Of a DNA stretch of 64,000 nucleotides, positions 63,068 through 64,000 are shown piece after piece. Numbering within the stretch: the stretch's first letter is position 1; each line of letters starts with the position of its first letter. Made by a program: the position numbers and the translations under genes. Origin of the DNA: Variovorax ginsengisoli (GTDB taxonomy: Bacteria; Pseudomonadota; Gammaproteobacteria; Burkholderiales; Burkholderiaceae_C); assembly GCF_030811835.1 (NCBI RefSeq), contig NZ_JAUSRO010000005.1, positions 248,001-312,000 on the forward strand, read 5' to 3'. A model generated the notes under the pieces. That model saw nothing but the letters and a program-made list of their open reading frames with translations. It did no database searches and was not told the origin of the DNA.

Positions 63068-63973
63068 ATGCCACCGCCCGTCCCGAATCTCCCGCGTCTG
63101 CCGCCCCTCCATGCCGTGCGCGCCTTCGTGGCGGCGGCCCGCCATCAGAGCTTCACGCGGGCGGCCGTCGAACTGCACGTGACGCACGGCGCGGTGAGCC
63201 GGCAGGTCAAGGCGCTGGAAACCCACCTGGGCGTGGCGCTGTTCGAGCGCCTCACGCGGCAGGTCGTTCTCACGGCGGAAGGCCAGGCTTTCTTCGCAGA
63301 CGCAGCGGCGGCGCTGTCGCAGATCGGGGCCGCGGCGACCGCGCTCATGGCGCGCGCGCCGACACGGGCGGTGCGCATCAATGTGCGGCCCTCGTTCGCG
63401 GTGCGCTGGCTGATTCCGCGTCTTCCGGCCTTCGTCGCCCAGTACCCGGGCATCGAACCGCAGGTCGTGACCAGCACCGCGGTGCCGTCCAAAGTGGTCG
63501 ACGGGTTCGACGTGGCCATCCGGCGCGGGCTCCAGGGCTGGCCGCCGTCGATCCAGGTCAAGCCCTTTTTGGAGGACGAGGTGCAGGTGGTCGGTGCGCC
63601 TTCTCTGTTCGAGATGCGGGGTGTGGGTGCGCCACCGGCGCTGGCGGCGCACGTGCTGCTGTCGGCCCGCACCCGCAAGAGCGACTGGGACGACTGGCAG
63701 CGCGCGGTCGGCCTCGTGCGCTTCAAACCGGCCGGGCGGCTGCAGTTCGATCATCTGCACCTGGTGCTGCAGGCGGCGCTCGACGGCCTGGGGGTCGCGA
63801 TGGGCCCGACCTCCCTGGTTGCACACGACCTCGCCAATGGTCGCTTGCTGTCGCCGCTACCGCACCTGCGCATGCCGCTGGAACGCTATTACTACGGCCT
63901 CGCACCAGACGCCAGGCCCGAGGCGCAGTTCTTCGCCCAATGGCTGGAAGACACGAGGCGTGCCGGCCGCTGA
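63068..63973 (+). CDS. LysR-family transcriptional regulator (GcvA-like)
   Basis: The 301-residue regulator has the N-terminal HTH LHAVRAFVAAARHQSFTRAA...THGAVSRQVKALETHLGVALFERL and a periplasmic-binding-protein-like effector domain with VRPSFAVRWLIPRLPAF and DVAIRRGLQGWP, typical of the GcvA/AmpR subgroup. It is divergent from the MFS gene with a short intergenic region, the usual place for LysR control of a neighbour. The last 27 bases of the window contain nothing further. Confidence 0.88.
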   Translation: MPPPVPNLPRLPPLHAVRAFVAAARHQSFTRAAVELHVTHGAVSRQVKALETHLGVALFERLTRQVVLTAEGQAFFADAAAALSQIGAAATALMARAPTRAVRINVRPSFAVRWLIPRLPAFVAQYPGIEPQVVTSTAVPSKVVDGFDVAIRRGLQGWPPSIQVKPFLEDEVQVVGAPSLFEMRGVGAPPALAAHVLLSARTRKSDWDDWQRAVGLVRFKPAGRLQFDHLHLVLQAALDGLGVAMGPTSLVAHDLANGRLLSPLPHLRMPLERYYYGLAPDARPEAQFFAQWLEDTRRAGR

Positions 63974-64000
63974 ACGATTGACCGGCGCACGAAGAACCTG

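Noticed and set aside
1..64000. CRISPR arrays, tRNA and rRNA genes, insertion sequences with transposases
   Set aside because: No regularly spaced short repeats, tRNA-like cloverleaf, rRNA segment or transposase-like protein was seen on reading both strands; a covariance-model search would be needed to exclude small RNAs.

Overview
The window is GC-rich, densely packed proteobacterial chromosome. It carries pyrimidine-degradation rut genes, a BMP-type nucleoside ABC transporter, the mnmG-rsmG-parA-parB block, creBC/creD, an exosortase and small dispersed repeats of a type I associate with Comamonadaceae. Together these suggest a beta-proteobacterium of the order Burkholderiales, probably Comamonadaceae and possibly Variovorax-like; the genus is an inference. 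No tRNA, rRNA or CRISPR array was seen.

Layout, left to right. (1) 1-5.6 kb: rutA (3' part) and rutBCDEF, then a GNAT acetyltransferase, a PEP-mutase-like enzyme, a broken P-loop kinase and slyX. (2) 5.6-13.8 kb: a long inverted repeat, rutR, and a divergent operon of a 2-oxoglutarate/Fe(II) oxygenase, a VOC protein, a nucleoside-type ABC importer and a cysteine hydrolase. A RutR-like palindrome sits in the shared promoter region. (3) 13.9-16.9 kb: small proteins, a PduO-type cobalamin adenosyltransferase and a GlcD/Dld-type flavoprotein. (4) 17-22.7 kb: the leftward mnmG-rsmG-lysE-parA-hydrolase-parB block with two parS sites. (5) 22.9-28.3 kb: transglutaminase-like protein, DUF1328 protein, GST, old yellow enzyme and a two-component system. 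(6) 28.5-33.1 kb: a tight operon of hydrolase, acyl carrier protein, ketosynthase, DUF535 protein and fatty-acid-hydroxylase-like protein, which looks like an undescribed acyl-chain or lipid pathway. (7) 33.1-36.1 kb: copper ATPase, divergent copZ-cueR and a shared CueR-type control region. (8) 36.1-37.25 kb: a 1.2-kb gene-free, AT-rich segment built from two direct copies of a module of about 400 bp. Each copy has a perfect DnaA box, a near-match box and a DnaA-trio-like CTA/TTA run. This is my best candidate for the chromosomal origin, and it is duplicated. (9) 37.3-43.4 kb: creBC, a PBP1A and creD, with a perfect cre-tag beside creD. (10) 43.6-48.6 kb: a VIT/vWA protein with a PEP-CTERM-like tail, an exosortase, an EpsI-like protein and a membrane-anchored GT51 transglycosylase. 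(11) 48.6-53.8 kb: a Pot-type ABC importer and an Asp/Glu/hydantoin racemase-family protein. (12) 53.9-58.1 kb: thioredoxin-like protein, LTXXQ periplasmic protein, and a set matching E. coli ybhP-clsB-ybhN. (13) 58.1-61.8 kb: a lower-GC block of small unrelated genes (nitrilase, GNAT, two VOC, GNAT) separated by copies of a short repeat, probably acquired. (14) 61.8-64 kb: an MFS transporter and a divergent LysR regulator.

How the parts fit: rut and the RutR-linked transporter operon point to scavenging and breakdown of nucleosides and pyrimidines. ParA/ParB/parS and the oriC-like repeats mark an origin-proximal domain. CreBC probably controls creD-PBP1A and perhaps the exosortase cluster, linking envelope stress to surface-protein sorting.
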